From a virus, in IMG/VR virus record IMGVR_UViG_3300031766_000023, positions 1 through 38,964 of that record: DNA of 38,964 bases. One strand, given 5' to 3'. The notes beneath the pieces are model-generated. The model did not search any database and was not told the origin of the DNA. It saw only the letters and a list, made by a program, of their open reading frames with translations. Positions within the stretch are counted from its first letter, which is position 1. Each line of letters opens with the position of its first letter. The position numbers and the translations under genes were made by a program. Below, one piece after another: positions 38,266 through 38,964 of this stretch.

Positions 38266-38964
38266 ATGAATTGTGCAATAGTAATAAAAGATGAAGTAAA
38301 TTGTAAAATTGAAGGTCTCGACTTAAACACTAGAAAAAAATGCGAGAAAGAACTAAAGTTCTTTATGCCATATGCATTTCATGTGCCAGCATATAAGTTA
38401 GGTAGATGGGATGGGTGTGTAAGTTTTTTCAGTGTTGGTGGTGTTACTTATGTTAATCTACTTGATAGAGTCTTGCCCATTATTATGGATGCTGGATATC
38501 AAATCACAGTAGACGATAAGCGACAACAAAATGAATCATTTGATTTTGCGGCTGTAGATGAATCTACATTTGCACATAAAGTTTGGCCAGATAATCATCA
38601 ATTAGCAGGCGAGCCAGTTGTGCTTAGAGATTATCAGATTACTATTGTTAATAAATATTTAACCACACCACAATGTTTGCAAGAAATTGCCACAGGTGCA
38701 GGTAAGACACTTATCACAGCTGCTCTATCCGAACGTGTAGAAAAGTATGGAAGATCAATTGTTATTGTCCCAAACAAAGATTTGGTAAGGCAGACATTTG
38801 ATGATTATGAAAACTTAGGACTTGACGTTGGAGTTTATTTTGGCGACAAAAAAGATATAGGACGCACCCATACAATATGCACATGGCAAAGTTTAAATAG
38901 TATCAAGAAAAGATTCAGAGATGGTCTAGACGATATGAGTTTAAGAGAGTTTTCAGATGGAGTA
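38266..38964 (+). CDS. uvsW: UvsW helicase, 3' truncated by window edge
   Basis: 233 residues visible, open to the right edge. The start MNCAIVIKDEVNCKIEGLDLNTRKKCEKELKFFMPYAFHVPAYKLGRWDGCVSFF matches the N-terminal domain of UvsW of marine T4-like phages. LRDYQ (120-124) is the Q motif and ATGAGKT (142-148) the Walker A of superfamily 2 helicases, followed by VIVPNKDLVRQT and ICTWQSL. UvsW unwinds branched DNA and R-loops in recombination-dependent replication. It should have about 500 residues in full. The start is at the promoter, so a leaderless mRNA is predicted. Confidence 0.92.
   Translation, partial: MNCAIVIKDEVNCKIEGLDLNTRKKCEKELKFFMPYAFHVPAYKLGRWDGCVSFFSVGGVTYVNLLDRVLPIIMDAGYQITVDDKRQQNESFDFAAVDESTFAHKVWPDNHQLAGEPVVLRDYQITIVNKYLTTPQCLQEIATGAGKTLITAALSERVEKYGRSIVIVPNKDLVRQTFDDYENLGLDVGVYFGDKKDIGRTHTICTWQSLNSIKKRFRDGLDDMSLREFSDGV

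Overview
The window is an internal piece of a strictly lytic, T4-like contractile-tailed phage (myovirus) genome. It has AT-rich, tightly packed genes and carries recognisable T4 homologues: neck gp13 and gp14, tail-sheath stabiliser gp15, tail sheath gp18, tail tube gp19, head-completion nuclease gp4, terminase gp16/gp17, dNMP kinase gp1, ssDNA-binding gp32, UvsX, UvsY and the start of UvsW. The sequence styles (S74-terminated alanine-rich fibres, 2OG-Fe(II) oxygenase-like protein, twitch-type radical SAM protein, short structural proteins) are those of marine T4-like phages of cyanobacteria and SAR11-type alphaproteobacteria. An SbmA/BacA-like transporter and the low GC favour an alphaproteobacterial (possibly Pelagibacter-like) host, but the host is inference.

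Layout: 1-8816 holds a tail-fibre cassette of four large fibre-like proteins, two with C-terminal S74 self-cleaving chaperone domains, plus a small structural protein. 8922-11093 holds an unknown protein and two glycosyltransferase-like proteins. 11131-14009 is a minus-strand block (gp14, gp15, Nudix hydrolase). 14118-15089 is the SbmA/BacA-like membrane protein. 15205-19708 has unknown genes, neck gp13, a dNMP kinase and a nitroreductase-like protein. 19814-28356 is the virion and packaging cluster (sheath, tube, tube paralogue, gp4, a QueC-like PP-loop protein, small terminase, two acidic or unknown proteins, large terminase). 28398-29678 is an unknown protein. 29820-38964 is replication and recombination (gp32, UvsX, UvsY, AAA+ ATPase, UvsW) with accessory enzymes (2OG oxygenase-like, radical SAM, SGNH hydrolase-like), a small membrane protein and a candidate structured noncoding RNA at about 33507-33755.

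Regulation is unusually readable. Virion and other late genes are preceded by an (A/C/G)TAAATA element matching the core of the T4 late promoter TATAAATA. Replication-type and many unknown genes have sigma70-like promoters with TTGACA-like and TATAAT-like boxes, all with exactly 17 bp spacers. Several of these promoters have a palindrome centred in the spacer, and two are fused to the upstream terminator. In five genes the promoter sits so close to the ATG that the predicted transcription start is the A of the ATG, which predicts leaderless mRNAs. Four other late promoters are followed at once by a small stem-loop in the 5' leader.

Most notable for follow-up: the leaderless-transcript pattern, the GC-rich structured RNA with its own promoter, closing stem, terminator and a 9-nt competitor of the terminator, the phage-borne SbmA/BacA-like transporter, the spacer palindromes, and a repeated W/G-rich module shared by sheath, gp14, gp15 and a fibre. 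All homology calls rest on reading motifs by eye; no database search was run.
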